A stretch of DNA of 64,000 bases from Callipepla californica brunnescens. Its lineage: Eukaryota; Chordata; Aves; Galliformes; Odontophoridae. Within the stretch, counting starts at the first letter, position 1. Every line of letters begins with the position of its first letter. The translations under genes were made by a program, and so were the position numbers. Below, piece by piece: positions 49,923-62,335 of the stretch. The notes under the pieces are model-generated. The model did not search any database. It saw nothing but the letters and a program-made list of their open reading frames with translations, and was not told the origin of the DNA. The DNA is taken from positions 34,791,733-34,855,732 of the forward strand of contig JALIRH010000002.1 of assembly GCA_023055505.1 (NCBI GenBank), given 5' to 3'.

Positions 49923-52900
49923 CTCTCCCCACTTCAGACATAAAGGACAGAGATAATAAATCACAAGTATAAAACTGTCTATCATATCTACAATTTAAAC
50001 CCAAATCAATGGCATTCCAGATAAAAATCTCTTCCTAGGCAGATTATGGATGAGCATAATAATGCCTGAGGGCCGTGCCTGCTGTTGGGTGTGTGCCATT
50101 GAGAACAGAGCATCAGCTGGGGCTGGTCACAGACATGGCAGGGGCTGCTGCAGTAGGTGAAAATAATCCTCTCCTGGAGCTCAGCAGAACTGGAAGAAAG
50201 CCTATTATTCTCTGCACTAGAGTTGTTCCAGTGTGAAGGACCCAGAGGCCAAACCCATTAAAAAACTCAGAAAAAGAACAACACGGACCAGAGGAATGCT
50301 ATTTGCATTCATATTAAAAATCATCAAGGTGTGTCAGATTCTTGAGGTTTTTACATGCCAGAGAAACTTTGCAGATCTTGCTCCCCCCACCCCTTATTAG
50401 AAACACTATGTAAAAACATAACAGGGAGATTAAAAAGACCTCACCTTGCATTTCTTTCATATATCTTTGTTTGGTATTGACTAGCTTTTGATTTCTCTTA
50501 ACAAGTATTCTGTTCGCCACAGCTGATTGGAGGCTTTCTGTGTAGAGATTTGGCCAGATGAGAAATGCTGCCTCTTAAAAACTGAACCTTTTCACATCAG
50601 GGGGCTGGGTTCTGTGCAAAGCCTTTCAGGTAGGTTCAGAGCTCCGCCACAGCATTTCTGCAGTGAGAGATTTATCGCAGCAATTCCAGACGTGTTTTCC
50701 ACTAATCTGGTAGCAGATTTTCCCAGAGTCCTTTTTTCCTGTAGATCTTTTCTTGAGGAGAGCTCAAAAGTTTCATTAGGGATAGGTTAGGAGGGGGAGT
50801 TGGGTAATGGAATGGGAAGGAAGACGTCAGAGCTGTGGCATCATCTCGTGGCACAGATCACCAGGGGAGTGGGGAAGAGTCCCACAGCCTCTCCCTGCAC
50901 CTTCCACCCTACTGTCTTCACAGCAGATCTGGGAAGCCTTGCTGGAGGAGGTCAGGAAGTTTCTGTGGGAGAAAGAAATGGAAATATTTAGAAATGTTTC
51001 TTCAGCCAGATGTACTTTCTTTCTCTTTCTCTCCCACTCTCTTCTTAATGGGATCTGTTGCCTCAACATTTCGGTGCTTTTGTCTCCAGTTCTATTCTGC
51101 TCTTACATGAAGGCAGCAATTTTGCTCAGGAGATTTATAGCAATAGAAAGTAGAAGACAAAAGTCTCATTGATGATTTTAGACAACAAAGGAAAACTGAA
51201 CAAGAAGGTAATTAAAGTAAAATCCTGAAAGCTCTTCATTCTACAAGGTTGAAAAAAAAAAGTGTCTCTAAATCCCAGTTTAATTTTTCTTGTCATGTTG
51301 ACTACCCAGCACAAATGAATAGACAAAATGTTCTGGTGTATCTGCCTTCCTGTACATGTTTTCATTCTTTTTCTTGCATTTATGTTACAAAAGGTTGAGA
51401 AGCTGGAAGCAGTTGCATGTACAAAAAAGGGTATTTTCTCTGGAGACTGATGCCTGTTAGACTTTAAACCAATTTGAAATAATGAATTGCTATTTATTTT
51501 AGTTGAATATAAAACAGTAATTGACTAAATTTTATTTAAAAAAAGCAAACCAAAAGTGGTCTGTAAAGATTTTGTTTATTTCCTCTTATGGAAATTTCCT
51601 TCTATATAAAAACACTACCTTCTAACCTTTAATCAAGTACTACAGGCCAATCACAAGAAGTATGTTTCAGTTTCGGATGTGAGACTTGCATTCTTTTATG
51701 TCATGTAATATTGTATTATTGTATAGAGTTACTGTTAGAATAGCTTATGTGAGAATTCTACCAGTAGAAACCACGTTTCCTTCACTGCAGATATTTTTCT
51801 CCACATCAGTGCCATTGGAAAGATGTGTATGAACAGTATTATTGAATTATGGGAATACACACCATATGTATCACTTGATAATCTGGGCCTGAAAAACTGT
51901 ACCAGATAAAATCTATCTCAAGTGCCCTGGTGCTGGTGAGTTCCTTTCTTACAGTGAAACTTAAAGGGAATAGCTAAATTTATTAAATGTTGCTCTGATT
52001 TGAATCCATGAAAGTGAGTTGCTTCTGCCCCACGTGGCATTTTGAAGGACTGTTGGTGAAATCTCTTTTGGGGCAGAAGGTATTTGCATCAGGGACACCT
52101 TAGTGAACCCAAAAGACTCTTCAGATCAGAGAAGCACAACATTGCCCACAATAGTAATGGTAGTAGACAATTACCACGGCCAAAAAATGTCTTTGGCTGC
52201 ATACTGTTGTTCTCCAGCTGTTACCTCATCCTACTGTCCCCGCCTTGTACGGAGCCTGCTTCCTAACAGAGCACTGAGCCACAGGGTTTGCCCACTGGGA
52301 TCAGCCATTAAGGGTGCCTGCCCAGGTACCATTTCTCTTTCCTACTGCACTAAGTGCACCTGGTTCCCAGTGCTCCAGAGCAGAAACTGAGTAACTGCTG
52401 GGCTTTTCAGAGCAATATCTGTGGAGGAAAAGTGTTTTCTTCTTGGCTCTATCAGAGAGAAAACGAACAATGGCTCCACTGTACAATGGGAATTTGCTTT
52501 GAAGCAGCATCCAAATGCTTCACCAGCAGGGCAAATAATTCTGCACCTCGTGATGAATCATTGAAGTAGGTGTTTGTATTAGGACAAATGAGAGCACACC
52601 ATGCATTAGTATATGAACCCCACAGACCCCACCTTGCTCAGAGGACAGCGCTGGCAATACTGCACTAAGCCATAGTCAGATTTACACCATTTAGTGTAAG
52701 GAGGGTGTTCCCAAGCTTTCCCCCCTGTGCTAGTGCTGCTGACTGCTATTTCTGCAATGGGGCTTTGGGAAAAAAGACACATTTCCACAGTTCCTTTGGC
52801 CTCCAAATCTGCCAAGAGCCACAGAGATTTTGTTTTACATCTTCAGCTCCATCTCTTCCAAAGTGGAGGAGAATGTTTGCACTGGTTTTGTGTAGCTATC

Positions 52901-54761
52901 CTTACTCAAACCCCAGCATTCAACCTGGTTAATCCCCATAACTTCTCTGTGCACACACAATACAAATAGCCACCCTTCCCAATACTTTACCTGATTTATT
53001 TTCCTGTTTGCATAACCCCTGTGATGTTTGCAGGCTGCATCGAGTTCCCTCAGGGAGGTGGCAAGATCGCAGCAAATGATTTGCTCTATAATTTCCCAAA
53101 GATCAAAGTTAAGTTATCATTAGAATGTAAATGTCACAATATTATGAAACTGATGCACTGGGACAGAACACAACTTCCACTTTGAAAGTGTTCCTACGAA
53201 ATGTGACATTTTTGTAACATTTGAGGGAAGGCTGTTTTGTTTTGATTTTTTTCTTCTTCTTTTTTCTCTCCTTAATGATCTTTCTCAACTTTTTTGGACA
53301 CTGTAAGTATGTTACTCCCACCTGCTAAAGTGACATTTGAAATAAAGGATTTCAAAACATCTTTCTCTTTTTCAGACTGGTCCCAGCATCCATGTGGTTA
53401 TTTTTTGAAGCCTGTTTCTCAAGGAAAGAAAAAAGGCAGTTGGGTTGATGGATATCAAGAAATGATGCCCTGTGATCTGTTTATGAATATTCTTTAATTA
53501 CCAGTATACCACAGCAAGAGGTGGGCTGCTGTTGTGTATGGCAACACAGGGTGCATAGGAGAAAAACAAGAGGATAAAATTCAATTAAATTGTTATTCCT
53601 TTGAATAATAAAATGATGTCTTTTGAAATTGCTCCTATGAGTTCATTCCAACCACAGAAATGACAACCCATAAAGTATCTCAGTGTGTGCAAGGGTTCAA
53701 ACAGCTGGAGGTCCTGAAACAGTGTAATTTCTTGGGCTTTGCTTCTGAAATCAGAACAAGATTGCATCAGAAGTTACTGTTTTCTAAAGCTCCTATATAA
53801 ACAAATTGCATGCTGTATGCCACGTATTGATACAAACTGCAGTGTCAGAGAGCAGCAGCTACCAATCTGAGCTATCATCAAGCAAGTTTTACCAAAGCCA
53901 TCATCTCCAGCAAGTGCTCTTAATGTCAGGATGTTTCTCAATTTTTCCAGCCCCTCGGGGCAGTGTCGTTCAGCAGAGATGTTTCAGGGGAAAACATCAG
54001 GCAGTTTTCACTTATTTAAGTGCCATGGTGATTTAGTAGGAATTCAGTTCCAGGAATGGCCAGAGCAGAAACACATTTTTGATGGCTCTCCACTATTCTA
54101 CTTTCCTTTTGTTGGAATAATCCACTGAGTGTTTCAAAACCATCGTTAAGAAAAATTCCCATCTGAAATATGGAGTGGGGTGCACGCACAAATGTCACAG
54201 GTCTGAGCCTGATGAACCATTGCTCATGGGAAGCAGGCAGGAAAAAAGCCCAAATGCAATGTCTAAAAAAATGAAATAGGAGGAATATGTGCTACAGATA
54301 GTAAAGGAAAAACGTTACAGATAATAAAAATAAGAGAAGTGAGGGGGAACAAAACTAAACTTCAGGTTCATCCCCTCTTCGTTCAAAAAAAAAAAAAAAG
54401 AGGAAAACAGCATTAGTCAGATGCTGCAATCCTGCCCTGCATGCACCACCAGCAGCGTAGATGTGGTTCCTGTTATCAGCTCGTGTTTGCCTGTTTCTTC
54501 TCAAGTCAGTTCCCAGTGGTGTACTACACATAAAGCAGTGACAGTCATAACTGTGGAGCGATTACACTGGGTAACTTCTGTTCATTGCACTACTGCTTGA
54601 ACTCAACAGCCTAGAAACACTTCTTCACAGGCCAATCCAGCCTCTTAAATGATTAATGGAGCTACATAGCCCAGCATGAGGTATTTCTTCGGGGCCCTTG
54701 AGAGGTCTGGCAGCAGACCTCTGCTGGATAGGGGCTGGGCTGCAGGCCAACATTGACCATG
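49923..54761. other. 4.8 kb of unique noncoding DNA
   Basis: Contains an A15 run at 54385-54399. Overlapping frames at 50807-51172 lie in a pyrimidine-rich patch and show no coding support. No repeat family is recognised. Confidence 0.5.
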
Positions 54762-55378
54762 GAGTGATAGAATATTTTGAGTTGAAAGGGACCATTAAAG
54801 GCCATCTGGTCCAATGCCCCTGCAATGAACAGGGACACCTACAGCTACATCAGATTGCTCAGAGCCTGGTCCAGCCTGACCTTGAGTGTCTCCATGGACA
54901 GGGCATCCACTGCTTCTCTGGGCAACCTGAGCCAGTACCTCACCACCCTGAATGCAACAAACTTTTTTATAAACCCAATCTAATTCTCCCCTCTTTTAGT
55001 TTGAAACCATTTCTCTTTGTCCTATCACCATAGACCCTGCTAAAGAGTCTGTACCTTTCTTTCTTACAGCTTCCCTTCAGATGCTGAAAGGCTGTTGTCA
55101 GGTCACTCAGGGCCTTCTCTTCTCCAGGCTGAACAGCCCCAACTCTCTCTATCCCTTGCATCATTTTTGTGGCTCTCCTCTGGACATGCTCCAACAGGTC
55201 CATGTCTCTCCTGTACTAAGGACTCCACATCTGGATGCAGAACTCCAGGTGAAGTCTGAGCACAGAGCAGAGGGGCAGGATTGCCTCCCTTGTCCTGCTG
55301 AGCACACTTCTTTGGATGCAGCCCAGGATACAATTGGCTTTCTGGGCTGCGAGGGCACATAGCTGGCTCAACATCAAG
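54762..55378 (-). mobile_element. CR1 with ORF2 C-terminus and 3' end, antisense
   Basis: One of the longest CR1 pieces here. The low-coordinate end has gagtgatagaatattttgag and gagttgaaagggaccattaa. The - strand frame at 54967-55203 encodes MDLLEHVQRRATKMMQGIER, then RLFSRVYGDRTKRNGFKLKE, the ORF2 C-terminus. Further upstream in element order, a frame-shifted continuation reads the SALVRPHLEYCVQFW-type segment in degraded form. It belongs to the same subfamily as 49798 and 62126, as shown by the shared cctacagctacat and cagagc blocks. Confidence 0.94.
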
Positions 55379-56166
55379 ATTTACCTTTTTGCCAGACATC
55401 ACAGGGGGATTGTGCATCATAAAGCTTTCTTCTCTCCTGCTGTGTCACATGATTTAGTAATATTTACTCTTTCCCTACAAGTTAGGGAGAAGGTATATAA
55501 AGATAACATACTGTGCTATGACATTATAAAATAACATAAAGAAATAGCTTTCCCTGCACTTCTCTTGACTGTATTACTCTCAACAGATGCTTTCCAGATC
55601 TACATGAAGATGCCAGCGTGCTCTACAAAGCACAGAGTCTAAAGACATTTGAGAGACAGAATTCCAGCTCCTTTTCACTAGTAGAGTGTCACTGACTCCA
55701 GACAAGCCAGTATGTACCTTGGGATGAGCAGAAGGCATCCAGCTGAGCTCAGGATGGCTGAGCTTGAAAGATCCTCTACATACGCATTATGTCACATTTA
55801 CTGCCAGTTAGAAGTATTGTTGAGTTGTGCAAACTCACTACAGCAAGAGAAGCAGACAGTGATTGAAAGGGTCACTAGAGTAAATTGTAAGGAATTTCTT
55901 ATTGGTAAATTCTATCTTGCTTCAATGTTAAAATCTTTAAGAGGAGCGTTAGTGTCAATTAAGGAGAAATGTATTAATGGGCAGTTCTTTTCTGAAAGAA
56001 AACAATAGCCTGGACGGTATGTTTCTGCACATTTTGTCTTGGCCATTTCGAGCAATACTTGTAGTCTGAACTAGCTGAGGGCTTTTGTGTAGTGCGGACA
56101 GAATTATACCCTGTAAAAACTCTGATAGGATTTGTTAAGGAAGCAAAAATTGGAAAGTAGTTTTCC

Positions 56167-56172
56167 TTTTTT

Positions 56173-56203
<31 letters not shown>
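56167..56203 (+). repeat. T16-G21 homopolymer block
   Basis: Sixteen T immediately followed by twenty-one G, then tggagggtggtg. A run of 21 G is exceptional. It could fold as a quadruplex on the + strand. It may also mark a place where the read or assembly is unreliable. Confidence 0.9.
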
Positions 56204-56751
56204 TGGAGGGTGGTGCAGTGTGTGTTTTTTTTACTTTTTTTCAGACCCTGCTCATATTTCTGATTTTTTTTTCTGTGCAGTTAAACATTATCAGCTTACA
56301 CCATTATATCATCGTCACCGTGTGGCAGGCAACTTAAATAAAGTCTAGTTTTCAGCCTCTGTTGTTGCAGCCCGAATTCTGTTTAGATATGAGTAATTGG
56401 TACGAAGAGATATGGATATTACTTACTATTGCAATGCTGCAGTGCAGATTATGCAGAAAACCTAAGTGACAAAGAGCTTAATTAACTGTGATTTATATTG
56501 ATCTATATGATCATAAAATCACCAGAGTTTGGAATAACTTAATTTGTTTTTAATAAATGTTGCCTGAAAGACAGCAATTACAGACATAAACCAATTGCTG
56601 AGCTAAATCATAGTAAATTTAAACTCAAAAGCAGTCACATCACATTTCATTACAAAGTCTACTAAGTCAAAACAAAGGTCAATTTATTTTTATAAAACAC
56701 TGAAAGTGCAGCAGCACCTATAACAGGTGAGGTTTCCAGCTCTGAACTCAC

Positions 56752-56986
56752 ATTTGCATTCCTGAAGTTTCCAAAAACATTTCTGCTTGGCTTAACATCC
56801 ATAAGCACAATCCAAAAGCCATCTTGTTGATTTAAGTGGGCGATGTTGATATTATTCCTGTACTCCATTGGGATGAGAAATCCCGAGCCCACCCACAGTT
56901 TGAGAGCTTGTGATGAGTGCACAGGTAAATTCCAAAGAACTTGGAGATCAAGAGTTATTTGGCAAAACCAGTTACTGTTGACAGAC
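56752..56986 (-). CDS. Candidate internal exon, unrecognised
   Basis: On the - strand, tttgtctctttcccatctattacatag forms a good polypyrimidine tract and acceptor (AG at + 56987-56988). The 235-nt segment that follows is open in one frame for 78 whole codons and meets GTGAGT, a perfect donor core, after AAT. The phases would be 2 in and 0 out. The predicted peptide, starting SVNSNWFCQITLDLQVLW, has four Trp and an even amino-acid mix with alternating hydrophobic residues, suggesting beta structure, and looks more like true protein than other short frames here. The frame stays open past the donor for 29 more codons. I recognise no family and found no partner exon with confidence. Confidence 0.22.
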
Positions 56987-59882
56987 CTATGTAATAGATG
57001 GGAAAGAGACAAAATGAAAAAATAAACAATAATGAAACTTAATTCTTTCCCGTTAATTCTCTACATTTCATGTGATGACAAAAAGATGGTGAAGACTCTG
57101 GATTAACAGTCCTAGTATGGTGACACATGACAGAGGTCTTTCTAAGAGTTCTTTATAACCTCTTCCAAAAGCTTGTGCTCTGAATCATGACACTGGGGCT
57201 TCAGTTCTGAAGAAACTGAAAAGAAAAAGGAGCTATAAGGAGAAAGTTACTATTCCACTTGGTGAAAGGAGACTGATGAACACTGTACCTTGATTTAAAA
57301 GACCTCTGAAGGCAACATCGAGGGTTACAGATCACACACAGCACTCCCCACAGATGGACCACTGGGAACCCCCACAAGAATTTGAAAAGGATTTATAAAA
57401 TTATTTGTCAAATGAGAAAGTTGTAAAAGAAAATTAAAAATAGATGGTCACTCTCAAGAATGGCGATTACCAAAAACTTCAGGGAATCATGTGTTGGTGG
57501 TGTTTATTTCTTTTTTAATGAGTAAAAGAATTTTAAAAATCTGAAGATAAAACAAAATGATTTTGGTTTCTTCAGAGTGTCCAAAAAGCACAATGAGAGC
57601 CACGGGTTCCAACATAAGGTGTGCAGGCAGAATTATGTTTGGTGAGGTTTGTTGTCAATAAATCCAAAGAATACATCAGATTTAAATACTGAGAGAAAAG
57701 AAATGGTGGTTAATGAGGGCTGTTGAAAGAAAACTTGTACTTAATGCATGACATTGGACAAAGTGAGAAATTTTGGCTGAGCTGAAACGCTGACTGCAAT
57801 TGACCCAGTACAACTGCTTACATCATCACTCTATCCCTGTTCCATCACCATCATCTAGGTTAGCCTTTAACACTCTGCACAGTGTGTTGCTGTATTGTTC
57901 TTTTTTATATTGTTGTTTCTTGGATTGTTTTTTTGACCTAGATTATAGTGAGTGATGTAGGTTAGGGAGAGGTCACACATGGCTGTGTCAGACATGGTGA
58001 CACTGCCCTGTAAATGGCAGGAAGGGGCAAGAAGCTGTGGTTGGGATGCAAGGAGTAATTTACTTCACACATGGCCTGTGAAGCTTGACCATTGCTCAAG
58101 TATGTGCAAAAGCTGCACAAAGACAATACTATTAGTACTGCATTAGTGGCTTATCCATGAATAATGGGCCTTCTCCTGAACAGTGCAACTCAGTTCTGCT
58201 AGGGCTTCCTGGAGCAAGTAAAATGAATAACTGTTCGTATGAGGTCTGTTCAGTCCATCCAAGAAAAGGGCAGGCATCATCATGGTCTGCACCTACACAG
58301 AGAACAGAACCAAAGTAATGGGCTCTTCAACCTAGAAAACAAAGGTAAAACAGTGTCCTGGGGAGGCTGTTTGAATTCAGGACAGAAAGGAGATTATAAT
58401 TTTTCTAAGCAGGCTTAATTAACTACTGAAATGATTTAGTAAATGTCATCCTGCATTCTCCATCACCGCCTTTGTTTAAATCAAAATAGGCTCTCTCAAC
58501 TGAAATATAGACTGTAATTCAAAGAGGAATTAATTCATGCTTGGTTGTAATTGGTGTTACAGAGAAAGTCAGAAAAAACAAATACAGTGATCTCACGTGG
58601 CCTGAAAATCAATGAGTCTATTTATACATAGAAAACCAAAAAAAAAGGCATAACAAAACTCACTCAGTTGAAACGGATTTCTGGAGTTCAGATCTGACAA
58701 TGGCATATAACTTTCCACTAATTGAAATCCATACCTCGGATGATAATGCTGCATTTATCAAAAACACTGTTTAAAGAGTCAAACTACTTTCTAATGCAAG
58801 CTTTTTATTGTAATTCCTGGAAGAAAGCAGAGGTTCTATGCCAGAAAGTGCAGGATTCCCACCACTGCAGTGGGTCGGAAGTTTATCTTCTTTTTCCTCC
58901 TTTCACAGCCATAAGAGTGTCTCAATCTGCCATACTTTACAGAAAGATATGGGGGATTTTCTGCTCTGCAAGTTGCAGTATTTCCTTTGGAAATGAAAAT
59001 ACCCAGTACAATGTGGCTGAGTGGTCGGCTTTGATCTGATGATATCTTTAAGTCAGGGATTAGATGAATGGAGAATTGTCGCTGATGATTTTCAGCCGCA
59101 GAGAGTCTCTCAGAAATAATGATTTGGTGTTTTTTTTATAGCCTGTCACTGAGAAGGACTCGACATCAAAATGAACATACGAAGTACGTGGCAAAAATCA
59201 CTACCACAAAGCCATGAAGGACTGATGTAAAGGAAAGGAGATTTTAATACAATGAGAGATAATAGATTAAGTGAAAGAGACAATAGGTAAGCTTTCCAAG
59301 TCAAAGGAATGACATCATTTTTTGTAGCAAGATTACAGCTCGTTCACTGTGAAGAAGTCGTCAGAAAAATATTGGGACCTCAGCAACCATGTTGCTGCAC
59401 TTTGGCACTCTGAAAACACAATCTCAGCATATGTACTGAATTGTCAGAGACACCTCACCTGATGTCTTGGTTTCCCAAAAGAGACTTCTGTTCAAATGCT
59501 GGCCAGGCTGACCGCCACATCGTAATGCAGCATTTTGATGCTCTCTGTCACGTTTCAAGGTGGCCTTTTGTTTGAGAAGGCAACCAAACAATCCCACCCC
59601 TCAGGGCTGCTAACGCTCAGCATCAGAATTCAGCAGCCCTGCCATCCAAAAACTGGTCTGTAAAAAGAAAATTCACCAGCCTGCCTTTATTTAGAGCTTC
59701 AGTGGTTTTAATGTGACAAAAAATGTACATATTTTACAATATCTGGTATGAGCAGACACATACTGAGTAACATGAACATTTCTGGAGAGCCAAAGAAGAG
59801 GAGAGGGCAAGTAGCTACCTTTCCTCATTATTTTTCTTCATTTTGCTCCAGAGAACACGTTTTGTAGATGTTTCTTGGACAG

Positions 59883-59911
59883 AAAAAAAAAAAAAAAAGA
59901 AAAAGAAAAAG
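59883..59911 (+). repeat. A16 run extended by GAAAAA units
   Basis: Pure purine tract: A16, G, then two A5G units. Simple repeat. Confidence 0.85.
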
Positions 59912-62125
59912 GAGGGGATATTTACTGCTGTAAATGTTTGCTGATGTTTACAGATGAGGCTGAAACAACAGCTGCTGGCTGTGCTGCAAAAAGCAATTGT
60001 GTGCTCAGGAAAGTCCTCCCCAGAAAGACTGAGGTCTCAGAAGTCAGTTTTCAAAGAGTTTTAAAAGGTCTGCTGGAGTCAAAGATGTCAGTGTTGGGAC
60101 AGAGGAGCTCTCTTGAGAGCTGCCACAGAGCTGTAGGCCGCTGGGGCCTAAGAGTAGGCCTATGAACCTGTGAGTGGCAGCTGAAGAGCAGGGCCTTGGA
60201 GCAGTCTACCAAGGCAACCTGATCATGGAACAGGTTGGCTTTGATACACGAATTTCCATGCTCCAAAGATCCACCCAGATTAGGCACAAGCCATTCCTTC
60301 CAAGATGGATGCAGACTTGTCCCTCAAGGACTGCCAGCAGTTTCATCGTCCACCATACTGTGAGCAAACTGCTTTGCCCTTTGCAAAGGGCCTGCTCCTA
60401 CAGACCATGGAAGCTCTTAGTGGTGGAGCAGGAGCTGCTGAGACAGACTGAGAGACAACAGGACGTAACAACACATGGCTGGAATAGTTGTGCATCTTTT
60501 TTGAAGGAGACCCCTCTTTGGGAAGTGGGGCAACTGTGAAGTGCTTTTTCTCAGTTTTCTTATCAATCAAACTCTTTGCTAGAAATAATGCAGAAAAGTT
60601 TCAACCGAGTCATTTTATTTGGAGTTCTTCTAACTTGAGAATGGCTTTTTTCCCCCATCCCACAGAAATTTTTCTCAATGTTTATTATGCACTTTTGGAA
60701 AATAAACAGGGCTCAGAATGAGTTGTTTCTCATGGGAAAATGGTCTGCTGGGAGCACATTACACATTCCATTTGCTAATGAGAGTCTTCTGATAATTTAA
60801 ACCATGCATTGCAAATGTGGGCAGCCCGCATCACATCTGCAGTGCTCAGATAGCATGGAACTGCTCCAAACTGCTTCTCAAACACATAGTTCTAAAATTT
60901 CCCATATATTTACTACTCCTTCATTCTGGTCACTAATGGACATTTATCCAGCAGACAAACTATGTGCATATTGATAGTTTAGTAGTTACACGTGCCATAG
61001 TGTTAACAAATAATGGACTGTCTTTCAAAGAACATAGAAACAGATGCCTAAATGAATAAGTGATTCAGCCTAAGGAAACTCAAAGACTAAATGTTTCAAG
61101 GAAGAAGAATAAACGGACTCAGCTTAAAGCAGTCAAAGCAACAAGAAAACTCAAATTTTAGTGATATACTTCATGAAAGAGTCTCATATAGCTGGTCATA
61201 AAGAAAGAGGAGATGAAGGCTGCTGCCAGAAGGATTTCAAGGACAAACCCAATAGGCAAACAGCTGCAGCTCTAATTTCTGTTTTCAGCACTCATAGTCA
61301 GAATGACGAGGTCTGGGAGACGGGATCTTCAACTCCTGCAGAGTGGACATGAAAATACGGATCTGGGAAATAAATATCAATGATGATGCCCGGAGCAAAT
61401 AGGAACAAGAAAAAGCACTGCTCTGCAGAAGCAGGAAGGGACACAGAAAGACACAGTTCAGTCATCAAGCTCCTGACTGTGCCATTTTCCAAAGTGCCCA
61501 CCACATTGCTGTAAAAATGCTGCTCACGTGGTGTTTGAGATGCCACGTAGAGCAGACCTGAAAAGGAGTGGAGATTTGTTTTCATGAGGAGCTCTGAAGG
61601 AGCCTGGGATTAGCATCTCTCTCATAAAGGCCAGTAAGTCCTGCCCAGAACGTTAAAGGATGCAGCCCCACCTCCGCTGCTATATTTCAGAGCATAAACA
61701 TGCCGAGTCTCAATATCTGCCACATGTCCCTCTTGAGCTATTTCTCTGACTTAGAATAATATCAAAACAAATCTTCAGGAAAACTGTTTCCATAGGCTTT
61801 CAACACACTCCACAGTCTCATTACACATCAGTTCACACAGCCACCCCCTGAAAAAGCCAGCATCTCCCTGAGCATCAAATCTCTATGGTACTTGTGTGGC
61901 AATGAGCCTGTTGAGAAAATCTCTGGTTCCTCACCACAAGTGCCTGTGTAGATTAATTCGTACATAACCTCAAGCCCCAGCAGCACAGGGTTTTGCATGC
62001 TGCAGCAGGGGTGGGGATTTGCCAGGATGGGGCCTTGCAGTGTATGGAGCATGACGGCAGAGCAGAGAACACACTTGAACAGCGAGCTCCAAGGAGCAGG
62101 GTCTGCCCTGAACGTTTCAGATTGT

Positions 62126-62335
62126 TGAATCAGTGAATCTTAGAATTGCTTGAGTTGGAAGGGATCCTTAAAGGCCATCTGGTCTAACTCCTCTGCAATG
62201 AACAGGGACACCTGCTGCTACATGGGGTTGCTCAGAGCCCTGTCCGGCCTGGCCATGAGTGTCTCCAGGGATGGGGCATTCACTGCCTATCTGGCCATCC
62301 TGGGCTGGTGCCTCAACCTCAGAGATGAGCCTCGA
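62126..62335 (-). mobile_element. CR1 3' end, antisense
   Basis: Starts with a degraded gaatcagtgaatcttagaat (terminal repeats), then gagttggaagggatccttaa, aggccatctggtctaactcc, aatgaacagggacacctgct and gagtgtctccagggatgggg. It breaks off near 62335. Same subfamily as 54762-55378. Confidence 0.94.

Larger units (their letters stand above)
55379..62125. other. 6.7 kb of mostly unique noncoding DNA
   Basis: Contains the T16-G21 block, an A16-rich purine run at 59883-59911, and one candidate exon, each listed separately. A frame at 61298-61585 (-) includes an acceptor-like ccttcctgcttctgcag but no acceptable donor, and is not listed. No interspersed repeat is recognised. Confidence 0.5.

Noticed and set aside
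61298..61585. 95-codon - strand frame with a good internal acceptor (ccttcctgcttctgcag)
   Set aside because: The part after the acceptor has no acceptable donor before the stop and no recognised similarity.
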